From the NCBI RefSeq assembly GCF_001038425.2, contig NZ_LDPV02000015.1, forward strand, positions 1-54,695: a stretch of DNA of 54,695 nt, read 5' to 3'. The translations under genes and the position numbers were made by a program. Under the pieces are notes generated by a model. The model did no database searches and was not told where the DNA came from. It saw nothing but the letters and a program-made list of their open reading frames with translations. The stretch comes from Ornithinibacillus contaminans. Its GTDB lineage: Bacteria > Bacillota > Bacilli > Bacillales > Amphibacillaceae. Every line of letters starts with the position of its first letter. Within the stretch, counting starts at the first letter, position 1. Shown one piece after another: positions 18,712 through 28,807 of this stretch.

Positions 18712-19614
18712 GTGGAAACAAATACGGTAACTATTGAAGGAAATAGTGTTATTAAGAGTCCATCTGGTTTTAGTATTATTTGGCGTGAACTTGTCCGAGA
18801 TAAGTTGGCACTCCTATCATTAATATTTTTAATTGCGATTACCGCATTCGTATATGGCACATCTATTGTGCTGGATAAGGATGAAATTGTAAGAGTAGAT
18901 TTATTCTCAATCCACGAGCCGCCGTCAAATGAGTTTATCCTCGGTACGGATTATGGAGGACGTGATATCTTTGGTCAGTTAATAATTGGAACACGGAATT
19001 CTTTATCAATTGCGATTGTAGTAACTGTCGCAACAGGTCTCATCGGAATTATGTTCGGATTATTGTCCGGCTACTATGGTGGTCATATTGATAATATCAT
19101 GATGCGAGTTTTAGATTTCTTCATGATCCTACCATTTACGATGATTGTTATTGCGTTTGTTGCCATTGTGCCGAAGTATAGCGTGCTCACGTTCTCGGCA
19201 ATTATGACCGCCTTTTTATGGATGGGTATTGCCCGGCTAATCAGGTCAAAGGCACTCCAAGAAAAAGAACTCGATTATATTCAAGCTTCCAAAACGCTTG
19301 GATCATCAAATCTTAAGATTATTTTTAGACATCTATTACCGAATTGTAGCTCAATCATTATCGTTAACATGACACTGAATCTAGCAGCAAATATTGGATT
19401 AGAATCTGGATTATCATTCTTAGGCTTTGGATTTCCAGAAAGCACGCCAAGTCTAGGAACTTTACTAAGCTATGCAACCAATCCACAAACATTAGAACAT
19501 AGATGGTGGGTTTGGGTACCAGCTTCACTCTTGATTCTCCTGCTTATGTTAAGTGTAAATAACGTTGGTCAAGCGCTAAAGCGTGCAACAGATGCACGAC
19601 AAAGAAGAGGATAA
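18712..19614 (+). CDS. Peptide ABC transporter permease, OppC type (copy 2)
   Basis: Paralogue of the permease at 12456. The protein has the SGFSIIWRELVRDKLALLSL segment, the FILGTDYGGRDIFGQ loop and the EAA loop DYIQASKTLGSSNLK. I choose GTG at 18712 because GAGGTGA lies 5-6 nt upstream; the in-frame GTG at 18703 overlaps that site. The first ten residues are unrelated to those of copy 1, while the rest aligns closely. Confidence 0.88.
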   Translation: METNTVTIEGNSVIKSPSGFSIIWRELVRDKLALLSLIFLIAITAFVYGTSIVLDKDEIVRVDLFSIHEPPSNEFILGTDYGGRDIFGQLIIGTRNSLSIAIVVTVATGLIGIMFGLLSGYYGGHIDNIMMRVLDFFMILPFTMIVIAFVAIVPKYSVLTFSAIMTAFLWMGIARLIRSKALQEKELDYIQASKTLGSSNLKIIFRHLLPNCSSIIIVNMTLNLAANIGLESGLSFLGFGFPESTPSLGTLLSYATNPQTLEHRWWVWVPASLLILLLMLSVNNVGQALKRATDARQRRG

Positions 19615-19756
19615 TCATGGTTAAAAGTCTCGTTTCTTTCTAACTAAGAACGAATCAACCACATCAAGACATTCATTTTAAGGAGGTGAGGCTGGTCAAG
19701 AACGATATCTGAATTTGTTACCTACATGGATACAAGGTATCTGTGTTGCGTATAAA

Positions 19757-19785
19757 TGTCGATTCAAATTTTTATTTAATCGACA
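19757..19785 (+). promoter_or_regulatory. Intercistronic hairpin before SBP gene (copy 2)
   Basis: TGTCGATT (19757-19764) and AATCGACA (19778-19785) form a perfect 8-bp stem with a 13-nt loop, 37 nt before the binding-protein ATG and without a T-tract. Position and shape match the hairpin of copy 1 although the bases do not. The 208-bp gap also holds AAGGAGGTGAGG near 19680 with only a six-codon CTG ORF behind it, which I do not call. Confidence 0.5.
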
Positions 19786-19822
19786 AAACCAATTGGTTCA
19801 ATAAAAAGGGAGGGTATTAAAC

Positions 19823-21652
19823 ATGGGAAAGACAAGTTTATCAAAATGGTTATTCGCACTAATGCTAGCACTATTACTAGTACTTGCTGCTTGTAACCAA
19901 GATAGCGGAAGCGACGAGACAGAGGACCCAGATACAGAAGAACCTGCTGGCGATAGTGAAGAAGAAGCAGAAGATGACGGGTTATACTCTATCGATGACT
20001 TCAGCATGACAAAAGAAAACCAAGGTGAAGCTATTGAAGGTGGAGAGCTTACGTATGGTGTAGTAGCAGACACAGCGTTTGCTGGTACATTAAACTTCAA
20101 CTTCTATGAAGATGCTTATGACTATGAATTCATCGCTTGGTTTGATGAGCCATTATTTGATTCTGATGCAAACTTCAACTACACCAATGATGGTGCAGCT
20201 ACGTATGAAGTATCAGAAGACGGTTTAACATTTACGTTAACCATTAAAGATGGTGTTAACTGGCATGACGGTGAGCCTGTAACTGCTGAAGACTGGGCTT
20301 ATGCGTATGAAGTAATTGGTCACGCAGATTACAAAGGTATTCGTTATGGTGCAGATTTTGAAAATGTTGTTGGTATGAAAGAATACCATGCTGGCGAAGC
20401 AGATACAATTTCTGGTATTGAAATTGTTGATGAGAAAACATTAAAAATCACGCATCTATCAACTGGTCCATCCATGATTTCTGGTGGTATCTGGCCTTAT
20501 GCATTACCGAAACATATCTTTGAGGGCATTTCTGTAGCTGATATGCCTGCATCTGAATATGTTCGTGAAACTCCAATTGGTTTCGGACCATATAAAGTGG
20601 AAAGCATCGTTCCTGGTGAGTCTGTAACATATGTGAAGAACGAAGACTACTGGCGCGGTGAGCCTGCTTTAGATAAAGTAACTGCTAAAATTGTTAGCTC
20701 AAGTACAGTAATTAATGCACTTGAAACTGGTGAAGTTGATTTAGTTGATAGCTTCCCGACTGACCAATATCCAGATGTAGCTGATATGGCTAACGTTGAA
20801 TGGTTAGGTTCTGTTGATGCTGCTTATACGTACATTGGATTTAAATTAGGTAAATGGGATGCAGAACTTGGTGAAAACGTAATGGATCCAGATGCTAAAA
20901 TGGCAGATGTAAACTTACGTAGAGCTATGTGGTATGCAATAGATAACAACGCTGTTGGAGATAACTTCTACAACGGATTACGTTGGAATGCTACTACATT
21001 ATTAATTCCATTCTTCCAAGAGTATCATGATGCATCAATTGAAACACCAACTTATAATCCAGAAGAAGCTAAGAAAATTCTTGATGAAGCTGGATATGAA
21101 GATGTAGATGGTGATGGTTTCCGTGAAACGCCAGAAGGTGAAGAGTTAGTAATTAACTTCGCATCTATGGAAGGTGGAGAAACTGCTGAGCCATTAGCAA
21201 ACTACTACATCCAATGTTGGGCTGAAGTTGGTCTAAAAGTTGAACTTGTAGACGGTCGTCTATTAGAATTTAACTCATTCTATGATCGCCTAGAAGCAGA
21301 TGATCCTGCATATGATATTTATCAAGGTGCATGGGGAACTGGTACTGACGTAAACCCTGAAGGTATTCATGGACGTACGTCTTCAGCTAACTACACTCGT
21401 TACACTAGTGAAGAAATGGATCAATTATTCAAAGACGGTAACTCTATTGAAGCGATGGATGTAGAATATCGTAAAGATGTCTACAATAAGTGGCAACAAC
21501 ATATGGTGGACAATATCCCAATGTTCCCAACACTTTACCGTTCTGTATTAATTCCGGTTAACAACCGTGTTCTTAACTACTCAATTGACCCAGCATCTGA
21601 CCTACGTCGTTACGAAATTGCTGTAAGTCAAGAAGAACCATTTGTTGACTAA
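19823..21652 (+). CDS. Peptide ABC transporter substrate-binding lipoprotein (copy 2)
   Basis: Lipid-anchored receptor paralogous to the one at 13455. Lipobox L21-A-A-C24, then a very acidic linker (about 25-50) rich in D, E and S. It shares the GVNWHDGEPVTAEDW motif, the calcium-loop-like DVDGDGFRETPEGEE segment, and the terminal NNRVLNYSIDPASDLRRYE region with copy 1. Divergence is concentrated in the linker and some surface stretches, so ligand preference could differ. GGGAGGG supports the start. Last gene of its operon. Confidence 0.9.
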   Translation: MGKTSLSKWLFALMLALLLVLAACNQDSGSDETEDPDTEEPAGDSEEEAEDDGLYSIDDFSMTKENQGEAIEGGELTYGVVADTAFAGTLNFNFYEDAYDYEFIAWFDEPLFDSDANFNYTNDGAATYEVSEDGLTFTLTIKDGVNWHDGEPVTAEDWAYAYEVIGHADYKGIRYGADFENVVGMKEYHAGEADTISGIEIVDEKTLKITHLSTGPSMISGGIWPYALPKHIFEGISVADMPASEYVRETPIGFGPYKVESIVPGESVTYVKNEDYWRGEPALDKVTAKIVSSSTVINALETGEVDLVDSFPTDQYPDVADMANVEWLGSVDAAYTYIGFKLGKWDAELGENVMDPDAKMADVNLRRAMWYAIDNNAVGDNFYNGLRWNATTLLIPFFQEYHDASIETPTYNPEEAKKILDEAGYEDVDGDGFRETPEGEELVINFASMEGGETAEPLANYYIQCWAEVGLKVELVDGRLLEFNSFYDRLEADDPAYDIYQGAWGTGTDVNPEGIHGRTSSANYTRYTSEEMDQLFKDGNSIEAMDVEYRKDVYNKWQQHMVDNIPMFPTLYRSVLIPVNNRVLNYSIDPASDLRRYEIAVSQEEPFVD

Positions 21653-21672
21653 TTATAATTCGAGAAATTGAT

Positions 21673-21706
21673 GAAGAAGAAGCCGTTAATGGCTTCTTCT
21701 TTTTTA
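21673..21706 (+). terminator. Terminator of second oppDFBCA operon
   Basis: GAAGAAGCC and GGCTTCTTC form a perfect stem with a 6-nt loop, followed by a T-run. Confidence 0.9.
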
Positions 21707-21752
21707 CTATTTGAAGATTTATCTCCTACTTTTGTCTTATTTCTATTATTTT

Positions 21753-21811
21753 TGTAATAATTTTTAGTAGTTTCGGGAATCCTTGTAACAGACTTTTAAA
21801 AGTCTTGTAAC
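21753..21811 (+). promoter_or_regulatory. Possible WalR sites upstream of yocH-like gene
   Basis: TGTAAC at 21784-21789 and again at 21806-21811 are 22 bp apart, twice the 11-bp period of WalR direct repeats (TGTWAH-N5-TGTWAH), with TTTAAA in the middle phase. A further TGTAAT is at 21753-21758. In B. subtilis yocH is a known WalRK target, so the function fits. The central AGACTTTTAAAAGTCT is also a palindrome. Confidence 0.4.
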
Positions 21812-21871
21812 CGCAGAGTCTAGTAACCTATGTTACGATAGGCTTTGTCCGGAAATTAAGGAGGGACTACT

Positions 21872-22600
21872 ATGAAGAAAATTGTAGCAATGCTCGCTAC
21901 AGGAATTATACTTGCTAGCCCAGCATTAAGTGCATCGGCACAAGAGTATGAAATTGAAAAAGGAGATACCCTATGGGGTATAGCGCGAGAGTTTGAAACG
22001 ACAGTTGATTCTTTACTTGAAATAAATAATTTAAACTCTGACTTAATCTATCCAAAACAAAAACTAGCAGTCTATAAAAAGTATTTAGTAGAAAAGGGAG
22101 ATACCCTATTTGGTATCTCAAAACAGAATGATGTAACAGTAGAAGAATTAAAAGAATGGAATGACTTAACATCAGACTTGATCTTAGTTGGGCAAGAGTT
22201 GCTAATTAAGGAAGCAAAAGAATATTCAAAAGCAGTAGCAGCTGCGCAAACAACAAAACAAGCTGAAGTCAAAGCAAGTACTACTAGTAAAAAAGAGGAC
22301 AAGCCTGAAGGGCAAACATTAACGGTTGTCGCAACAGCATATACAGCTGAATGTGATGGATGTTCCGGTGTGACATACACCGGCATTGATTTAAACGCTG
22401 ATCGCAATGCAAAAGTAATTGCGGTTGATCCATCCGTAATTCCATTAGGATCAAAAGTATATGTAGAAGGCTATGGTACTGCTATAGCAGGTGACATTGG
22501 AGGAGCAATCAAAGGAAATCGAATTGACATCCATGTACCAACTACAGAAGAAGCACTTAACTGGGGCGTTAAAGAAGTAGAAGTAACGATTATTGAATAG
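21872..22600 (+). CDS. yocH: LysM and 3D domain cell-wall protein, YocH-like
   Basis: Secreted wall-binding protein and putative muralytic enzyme. The signal peptide ends ALSASA-Q (about residue 23). Two LysM modules follow (about 26-68 and 72-113, each with a KGDTLWGI/KGDTLFGI core), then a low-complexity A/K/T/S linker (114-148). The C-terminal 3D domain (about 150-242) has three conserved aspartates at D186 (AVDPSVIPLG), D208 (AGDIGG) and D219 (RIDIH). The architecture matches B. subtilis YocH. AAGGAGGG sits before the ATG and WalR-like repeats lie in the promoter region. Confidence 0.88.
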   Translation: MKKIVAMLATGIILASPALSASAQEYEIEKGDTLWGIAREFETTVDSLLEINNLNSDLIYPKQKLAVYKKYLVEKGDTLFGISKQNDVTVEELKEWNDLTSDLILVGQELLIKEAKEYSKAVAAAQTTKQAEVKASTTSKKEDKPEGQTLTVVATAYTAECDGCSGVTYTGIDLNADRNAKVIAVDPSVIPLGSKVYVEGYGTAIAGDIGGAIKGNRIDIHVPTTEEALNWGVKEVEVTIIE

Positions 22601-22615
22601 CAAGTACAAGCAAGA

Positions 22616-22652
22616 TAATGGAAGCATTGATAGCCAATGCTTCCATTTTTTT
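22616..22652 (+). terminator. Terminator after yocH-like gene
   Basis: AATGGAAGCATT and AATGCTTCCATT pair perfectly, followed by a T-run. It lies against the convergent small gene on the minus strand. Confidence 0.9.
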
Positions 22653-22660
22653 ATGTTTTC

Positions 22661-22801
22661 TTATGATTGAGTTTGAATCGTTACCCCAGAGTCAGTGGGT
22701 TCGATTACCTTTTCTGTTTCATCGGTCGCCTTTGAAACGCCAACTGCAGCAAATCCTATTATAAGCATCAACAATAATGCTACTAATATATTCCTCATCA
22801 T
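22661..22801 (-). CDS. Small single-span membrane peptide (46 aa)
   Basis: Not recognised. The ORF starts MMRNILVALLLMLIIGF, a hydrophobic segment (about 4-21) which could be a membrane anchor or uncleaved signal peptide. A polar, acidic tail of about 24 residues follows. A good GGAGG lies 6 nt before the ATG at 22801, which argues that it is real; a longer reading from 22897 has no ribosome site. It converges on the yocH-like gene. No function can be given. Confidence 0.5.
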   Translation of the reverse strand: MMRNILVALLLMLIIGFAAVGVSKATDETEKVIEPTDSGVTIQTQS

Positions 22802-23033
22802 TTTGCCTCCAAAAAATTCTTTCCACTTGCTAGTATAATAGGATATAAACGAGAAGACAATTAGATTCTTTACAAAATTTAATAGAATTTTCACCAATGC
22901 TTTACAAGATTAGAAGACCTTTCCAAGAATGACTATTTGAATTGATAGTAATCGGAAAAAGAAGCAAAAAATAGAAGATCCGTATGAGTAAACATTTAAG
23001 GTATATTGTGATAAACTATATATGATTACCTGC

Positions 23034-23048
23034 TTGGTAACGCTTTCA
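23034..23048 (+). promoter_or_regulatory. Predicted cre (CcpA) site upstream of kbl
   Basis: TTGGTAACGCTTTCA matches the B. subtilis cre pattern WTGNAANCGNWNNCW with a single mismatch. It lies 41 bp before the kbl ATG, probably near or after the promoter, a position that normally gives glucose repression. That would fit a threonine-catabolic operon. Confidence 0.5.
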
Positions 23049-23088
23049 TAACGAAAAAGAGAAAATCACGATTAGGAGGCAACAAAAC

Positions 23089-24279
23089 ATGACTAGTAAA
23101 GCATTAGATACATTTTTAAATGAAAACCTTGCTGATTTAAAAGCACATGGATTATATAATGAAATTGACCCAGTTCAAGGCGCAAACGGAGCGAAGATAA
23201 GTATTAATGGAAAACAGCTTATCAATCTCTCCTCTAATAATTACCTAGGATTAGCAACAGATGAACGTTTAAAACAAGTGGCAAAAGCTGCTGTTGAATC
23301 ACATGGTGTCGGAGCCGGTGCGGTTCGTACGATTAATGGAACCCTAAACCTACATATCGAATTAGAACAAAAACTAGCGGAATTTAAAGGTACGGAAGCG
23401 GTTATTTCCTATCAATCCGGGTTTAACTGTAATATGGCCGCAATCTCTGCGGTAATGGACAAGAACGATGCTATTTTATCAGATGAATTAAACCATGCCT
23501 CTATTATTGATGGCTGTCGCTTATCACGAGCAAAAGTTATCCGTTTCGGCCACTCTGATATGGAAGATTTACGCCAGAAGGCAAAAGAAGCTGTGGAATC
23601 AGGCTTATATAATAAAGTTATGGTCATCACAGATGGTGTCTTTTCCATGGATGGTGACGTTGCGAAACTACCGGAAATAGTGGAGATTGCTGAGGAGTTT
23701 GATTTAATTACCTATGTTGATGATGCTCATGGTTCTGGTGTACTTGGAAAAGGCGCAGGAACGGTAAAACACTTTGGCTTACAGGATAAAGTGGATTTAC
23801 AAATGGGAACACTTTCTAAAGCAATCGGTGTAATCGGTGGCTATGTGGCGGGTAAAGCAAATCTAATCGATTGGCTAAAGGTTCGCTCGCGTCCCTTCCT
23901 ATTTTCAACAGCAGTATCACCAGCGGATGCAGCTGCTAGTAAAAAAGCAGTAGAGATTTTAATGGAAAGCACAGAGCTTCATGATAAGCTTTGGGAAAAT
24001 GGGAACTATTTGAAAGCCGGACTAAAGAAGCTTGGATTTAATATCGGTGATAGTGAAACACCAATTACACCTTGTATCATCGGAGACGAAAAAGCGGCAC
24101 AGGAATTCAGTACACGTTTAGCTGATGCAGGCGTGTATGCAAAATCAATTGTTTTCCCAACGGTTCCTAAAGGTACTGGACGTGTACGGAATATGCCAAC
24201 AGCAGCACATACAAAAGAAATGCTAGATGAGGCAATTGCTGCTTATGAAAAAGTTGGTAAGGAAATGGGTTTAATCTAA
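23089..24279 (+). CDS. kbl: Glycine C-acetyltransferase (2-amino-3-ketobutyrate CoA ligase)
   Basis: PLP enzyme of the alpha-oxoamine synthase family that splits 2-amino-3-ketobutyrate with CoA to glycine and acetyl-CoA. Visible landmarks are the substrate-loop [11 protein letters not shown] (about 75-85), the aspartate motif [10 protein letters not shown] (211-220) and the Schiff-base lysine K244 in GTLSKAIG. Its 396 residues fit Kbl. The related BioF cannot be excluded from motifs alone, but the next gene encodes the matching dehydrogenase and no bio genes are present. GGAGG supports the start. Confidence 0.9.
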   Translation: MTSKALDTFLNENLADLKAHGLYNEIDPVQGANGAKISINGKQLINLSSNNYLGLATDERLKQVAKAAVESHGVGAGAVRTINGTLNLHIELEQKLAEFKGTEAVISYQSGFNCNMAAISAVMDKNDAILSDELNHASIIDGCRLSRAKVIRFGHSDMEDLRQKAKEAVESGLYNKVMVITDGVFSMDGDVAKLPEIVEIAEEFDLITYVDDAHGSGVLGKGAGTVKHFGLQDKVDLQMGTLSKAIGVIGGYVAGKANLIDWLKVRSRPFLFSTAVSPADAAASKKAVEILMESTELHDKLWENGNYLKAGLKKLGFNIGDSETPITPCIIGDEKAAQEFSTRLADAGVYAKSIVFPTVPKGTGRVRNMPTAAHTKEMLDEAIAAYEKVGKEMGLI

Positions 24280-24309
24280 AGAAAAGCAACGACATTAGAG
24301 GAGATCACG

Positions 24310-25257
24310 ATGAAAAAAATACTTGTAACCGGAGCCTTAGGACAAATTGGTTCTGAGCTCATTACCAAGCTAAGAAGTATATATGGGGATTCAAATGTTA
24401 TTGCTACTGATATCCGGGTAGACAATCAAATAGCAGAGCAGGGACCATTTGAACTGGTGGATGTTACCGATGAACAACGTATTTTTCAGGTAGCAAAGGA
24501 TTACCAAGTGGATACCGTCATGCACCTTGCAGCATTATTATCGGCAACTGCTGAGAAAATGCCAAAACGAGCATGGGATATTAATATGGGCGGTCTTATG
24601 AACACGCTAGAGGTTGCTCGTGAATTGAACCTGCAATTTTTCACGCCTAGTTCCATTGGTGCTTTTGGGCCGTCAACCCCGAAAGATAATACCCCACAGG
24701 ATACATTACAGCGACCAACAACGATGTATGGAGTGAACAAAGTATCTGGTGAATTGCTCTGTGATTATTATTTTCAACGATTTGGTGTCGATACCCGCGG
24801 GGTACGTTTCCCAGGGTTAATTTCGTATGTTACGCCTCCTGGTGGTGGCACAACAGACTATGCAGTGGAAATTTATTATGAAGCCGTAAATAATAAATCC
24901 TATACGTCATATATTGCAGAAGGTACCTACATGGACATGATGTTCATGCCGGACGCGCTAGACGCCATTGTACAACTAATGGAAGCAGATCCAGCTAAGC
25001 TTATCCATCGAAATGCATTTAATATTTCAGCAATTTCAGCAGAGCCAATGGACTTTGCCCGAGCAATTCAAGCACATATCCCTGAATTTAACCTAACATT
25101 TAACGTCGATCCAATTCGCCAAGGGATAGCCGAAAGCTGGCCAAATAGGATTGATTCATCCGTAGCGACAGCTGAGTGGGGCTTTAAAGCCAACTATGAT
25201 ATCGACCGGATGACAAAGGAAATGCTAGAGAAGATTAGTAGTAAAGTGAATCTGTAA
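24310..25257 (+). CDS. tdh: L-threonine 3-dehydrogenase, SDR (epimerase-like) type
   Basis: NAD-dependent oxidation of L-threonine to 2-amino-3-ketobutyrate, the substrate of Kbl encoded 30 nt upstream. The protein is an extended short-chain dehydrogenase: nucleotide motif GALGQIG at 8-14, DIR at the end of beta-2, catalytic serines around S114-S115 and Y140-x3-K144. It is unlike the zinc-dependent Tdh of E. coli and resembles the SDR-type TDH known from several bacteria, archaea and animals. The assignment rests on fold plus gene context. It shares an operon with kbl and ends at a terminator. Confidence 0.82.
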   Translation: MKKILVTGALGQIGSELITKLRSIYGDSNVIATDIRVDNQIAEQGPFELVDVTDEQRIFQVAKDYQVDTVMHLAALLSATAEKMPKRAWDINMGGLMNTLEVARELNLQFFTPSSIGAFGPSTPKDNTPQDTLQRPTTMYGVNKVSGELLCDYYFQRFGVDTRGVRFPGLISYVTPPGGGTTDYAVEIYYEAVNNKSYTSYIAEGTYMDMMFMPDALDAIVQLMEADPAKLIHRNAFNISAISAEPMDFARAIQAHIPEFNLTFNVDPIRQGIAESWPNRIDSSVATAEWGFKANYDIDRMTKEMLEKISSKVNL

Positions 25258-25269
25258 ACAATAGTGATG

Positions 25270-25296
25270 CGCCCTCATTTAGATGGGGGCGTTTTT
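25270..25296 (+). terminator. Terminator of kbl-tdh
   Basis: CGCCC and GGGCG (extended by G-T pairs) form a short stem-loop followed by five T. Confidence 0.8.
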
Positions 25297-25320
25297 GTGT
25301 TGCTAAAATGCGAGGGGAAG

Positions 25321-25449
25321 TGCCGAAGTTTGCAACGAATCTCGAACCTGGAAGCGGATATCCCGAACTCCACGCGAGGAATCCCGAACCAAGCCACGCA
25401 TATCCCGAACATCGCACGAGCAATCCCGAACCCCAGACTGAATCCCGAA
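25321..25449. repeat. 21-bp periodic TCCCGAA array in convergent gap
   Basis: Seven copies of the TCCCGAA core (the first TGCCGAA, the second TCTCGAA) start at 25321, 25340, 25361, 25382, 25403, 25424 and 25443, so the period is 21 bp with 19-bp steps at each end. It lies between the terminators of two convergent genes. Several spurious ORFs across it are repeat read-through. It has the same motif and period as the array at 8904. Confidence 0.75.
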
Positions 25450-25524
25450 CCCAGCGGAAACCACCCCCCAAGCAAGCACTACCCCAAAGCACGCTCCCAC
25501 CAACCAACACCGCTCTCCCCCAAG

Positions 25525-25552
25525 AAAAAAAAGCCCGCTAACCAGCGGGCTT
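25525..25552 (-). terminator. Terminator of ABC-F gene
   Basis: On the minus strand AAGCCCGCT, loop GGTT, AGCGGGCTT is a perfect 9-bp stem followed by a T-run. Confidence 0.92.
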
Positions 25553-25557
25553 CCCAA

Positions 25558-27219
<1,662 letters not shown>

Positions 27220-27411
27220 TTACGGGATTTAACGACTTTCGTCAATGCAAAACCTTGATTTTAAGGGTATCTTGGACAATTTTATACATACAATTGAAAA
27301 ATTGTCTTGTGTATTTCTTGTTTTTTGGGTAAAGTTTTGGTATATCAGTTTTTTTAAAAGAAGGTAGAATGACAAACCTCAGTTGTATAGGACCTGAGTG
27401 GAGGGGAAAAC

Positions 27412-28026
27412 ATGAGAGAAAGGACAATCTACTTTATCTTTACGGATACAGGGACATACCTTTCAAGACTAATAAACTTCTGTACGAATAATACGTTAAA
27501 TCATGTATCGATTTGTTTTGATCATGAGTTAAAAGAAGTTTATAGCTTTGGTAGAATTAATCCGAAAAACCCGTTTAGCGGCGGCTTTGTACGTGAAGAT
27601 ATTAGAGGTGACTTCTTAAAGAACTCCAAGTGTGCCGTTTATACCATGAACATTACAGAAGAAGACTACGTTAGTATTCGTCACCATATAAAAGAGATTG
27701 AAAAAAGAGCTTCCGATTATAAATATAATTTCGTAGGATTAATTGGGATTCTATTAAAAATAGAAATACAACGTAGTAATGCGTTGTTTTGTTCACAATT
27801 TGTGGCAACTGTATTACAAGATACCGAGACATTTAAACTAGCGAAACCTACTAACTTTGTCACACCGGCAGATATCCGTGAGCAATCAGAGCTGCAATTA
27901 ATCTATCAAGGTAGATTAGGAGACTATCCAAAGCATCGACTGGCAGAGGACGATCTGTTTGAGCTTCCAAAGCAATCGATTTTCAATAGCTTGTCCCAAA
28001 AGCTAAAGGAATTTGTTGTCCGGTAA
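27412..28026 (+). CDS. Permuted NlpC/P60-like papain-fold protein
   Basis: Conserved Firmicutes protein of unknown substrate. The order His (H31 in TLNHVSICFD) before Cys (C127 in NALFCSQFVA) within about 170 residues is that of circularly permuted NlpC/P60 proteins such as the YiiX/YebB/LRAT-like group, which cleave or transfer amides or acyl groups. No signal peptide is evident, so it is probably cytoplasmic. The C-terminal 40 residues (PKHRLAEDDLFELPKQ ...) are polar. GGAGGGG lies before the ATG. It stands alone and ends in a bidirectional terminator. Fold assignment is from motif order only. Confidence 0.65.
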   Translation: MRERTIYFIFTDTGTYLSRLINFCTNNTLNHVSICFDHELKEVYSFGRINPKNPFSGGFVREDIRGDFLKNSKCAVYTMNITEEDYVSIRHHIKEIEKRASDYKYNFVGLIGILLKIEIQRSNALFCSQFVATVLQDTETFKLAKPTNFVTPADIREQSELQLIYQGRLGDYPKHRLAEDDLFELPKQSIFNSLSQKLKEFVVR

Positions 28027-28101
28027 AATGGCTAGCGCGATTCTTACGCTTCAATCAACACATCACCTGGAGTAGACGTATAACAATCTAAATCATTCAA
28101 C

Positions 28102-28134
28102 AAAAGCTTGTGGCATTTCAGCCGCAAGCTTTTT
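28102..28134. terminator. Bidirectional terminator
   Basis: AAAGCTTG and CAAGCTTT with an inner GC/GC pair form a stem that has A-runs on the left and T-runs on the right, serving the convergent genes on both sides. Confidence 0.85.
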
Positions 28135-28144
28135 CTGTTGGTCG

Positions 28145-28771
28145 CTAATGTACAATCGTCTCGATACCTAGTGTTTCATAGGGTATTTCGATCTTAAATG
28201 CTAGATTATTGGCAGCTAAGTCAATGCGTTCCACACTAACCTGAAAATTACTCTTAATGTCCATATCTGTAACGGCCACATAGATTTCCTCGTCTGCTGG
28301 ATTAATCGTAATCCAGTCAGGCATCGATAAATATTTCTCCATGTATTCCATGATCTTTTGATTTGGTAGAGACAATAAGCCTAGGGTAATAGACTTTTGC
28401 TCGAGCACGACATCACCATTTTCCTGTACAAATGGCTCCAAATGAATGGAAACTGGAACCGTCGTAGAAAACACTGGTAACTCTCCAATCAAATGAACAT
28501 CATCCTCTAAGGAGACGTGAAATTTATGCTTCGAATCCTTTAGAATTTCATTCATATAGGAATTGATGAGCTCGTTCAGATTGCTTTTTGTCGTTCGGAT
28601 AATGAACTCAGAGCTTTCTTGTGTAGGCACTTGATTGCCACCAGAAATCTCAGGCTGTTTAACAGGCCAAAAGATAAGTAAGCATAGCAACAAAACAATA
28701 GCAATATTGATAATGAGCAAGGTGATAAAGGACCTTTTCCATTTTATATAATTCGTTTGATCTTGTTTCAT
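28145..28771 (-). CDS. ypmS: YpmS-like membrane-anchored protein (DUF2140)
   Basis: Protein of unknown function with a short cytoplasmic N-terminus, a single membrane helix (about residues 14-34, ITLLIINIAIVLLLCLLIFW) and an extracytoplasmic domain rich in beta strands. The DUF2140 pattern (LNELINSYMNE, LPVFSTTVPVSIHLEPFV, ADNLAF-like NNLAFKIEIP) matches B. subtilis YpmS. I use the ATG at 28771; an in-frame GTG at 28780 abuts the Shine-Dalgarno GAGGG. It lies 36 nt downstream of the lipase gene in the same operon, as in B. subtilis ypmR-ypmS. Confidence 0.8.
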   Translation of the reverse strand: MKQDQTNYIKWKRSFITLLIINIAIVLLLCLLIFWPVKQPEISGGNQVPTQESSEFIIRTTKSNLNELINSYMNEILKDSKHKFHVSLEDDVHLIGELPVFSTTVPVSIHLEPFVQENGDVVLEQKSITLGLLSLPNQKIMEYMEKYLSMPDWITINPADEEIYVAVTDMDIKSNFQVSVERIDLAANNLAFKIEIPYETLGIETIVH

Positions 28772-28807
28772 CCTGCTCACCCTCTAAATCCTCTTAATTA
28801 ATGGTAA

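Noticed and set aside
19680-19710. Strong AAGGAGGTGAGG ribosome-like site before the second SBP
   Set aside because: Only a CTG-started six-codon frame follows; too weak to call a gene.
27242-27427. 61-aa minus-strand ORF upstream of the ABC-F gene
   Set aside because: Promoter-region DNA between divergent genes with no ribosome site.
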